A stretch of DNA of 5,874 bases from NCBI GenBank assembly GCA_946612175.1, contig CAMOEO010000199.1, positions 1 through 5,874 of the forward strand, in the 5' to 3' direction. This document shows, piece after piece, positions 5,763-5,874 of the stretch (its first letter is position 1; each line of letters opens with the position of its first letter). The notes below the pieces were generated by a model. It had not been told where the DNA came from. It did no database searches and saw only the letters and a program-made list of their open reading frames with translations. The stretch comes from an uncultured Verrucomicrobiota bacterium. Lineage in GTDB: Bacteria; Verrucomicrobiota; Kiritimatiellia; RFP12; UBA3636. Position numbers and translations under genes: made by a program.

Positions 5763-5874
5763 GGCGGCCGAGGGTGAAGGTCGAGGGGGAGGGGTTCTAC
5801 CATGTGGTGAGCCGGATCGGCGGGAAGCGGTTTCTCATCGACGAGGCGGAGAAGGGCATTCTGCTGGGGATGAT
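5759..5874 (+). CDS. REP-associated tyrosine transposase (RAYT, Y1_Tnp family), 5' part only
   Basis: Thirty-eight codons are present before the window ends. The start MRRPRVKVEGEGFYHVVSRI is typical of IS200-like single-strand transposases of the RAYT group, where YHVVSR (14-19) forms the first strand of the catalytic domain. The HUH motif and the catalytic tyrosine would lie beyond the window, so activity cannot be judged. These enzymes act on short palindromic REP sequences; the GGGGTCTGTCCCC hairpin upstream is a plausible substrate. Codon choice differs sharply from the resident genes: all five arginines use AGG or CGG and most glycines use GGG, where the others prefer CGC and GGC. This suggests acquisition from elsewhere. 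A strong AAGGAGG site and the ATGA overlap with the small frame upstream support the start. Confidence 0.8.
   Translation, partial: MRRPRVKVEGEGFYHVVSRIGGKRFLIDEAEKGILLGM

Noticed and set aside
5603..5803. A 66-codon antisense frame across the transposase promoter region
   Set aside because: It is proline-rich, contains the palindrome at its end, and has no support as a gene.

Overview
The window is about 5.9 kb of GC-rich bacterial DNA. It holds three complete protein genes, all on the + strand, and the 5' end of a fourth. Codons in the first three genes end mostly in C or G (CGC, GCC, CTC, GGC). An outer-membrane TonB-dependent receptor shows a Gram-negative cell. Weak or absent Shine-Dalgarno sites, pyrimidine-rich tandem repeats between genes and a REP-type transposase opening with a YHVVSR motif suggest an uncultured member of the PVC group (Verrucomicrobiota, Kiritimatiellota or Lentisphaerota). 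The phylum is inference only.

Layout. Positions 22-50 carry a near-consensus sigma70 promoter. A leader of about 185 nt follows, with three consecutive GC-rich hairpins; the last resembles an intrinsic terminator. Next is a 249-residue protein that I do not recognise (242-991), whose last 32 codons begin at a nested palindrome that could be an inserted repeat. A 151-bp gap contains three copies of an 18-bp pyrimidine-rich tandem repeat. It leads into a 714-residue tandem AAA+ ATPase (1143-3287) with two intact nucleotide-binding sites. No promoter was seen in that gap, so the two genes may share the first promoter.

A short 75-bp gap precedes a 713-residue TonB-dependent receptor of the siderophore-receptor type (3363-5504), which ends at a clear intrinsic terminator (5549-5585). 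Beyond it lies a mobile-element module: a small palindrome with a GGGGTCTGTCCCC core, a promoter, a 30-codon reading frame whose stop overlaps the next start (ATGA), and the first 38 codons of a REP-associated tyrosine transposase that runs off the window. The transposase uses G-ending codons, unlike the C-ending choice of its neighbours, which fits recent arrival.

How they work together. The receptor probably imports an iron chelate or similar ligand. The tandem ATPase probably remodels a protein substrate, and the unknown upstream protein is its best candidate partner by position. Nothing in the sequence ties the ATPase to the receptor functionally. No previously undescribed system can be demonstrated; the best candidate is the unknown gene, the ATPase and their structured leader.
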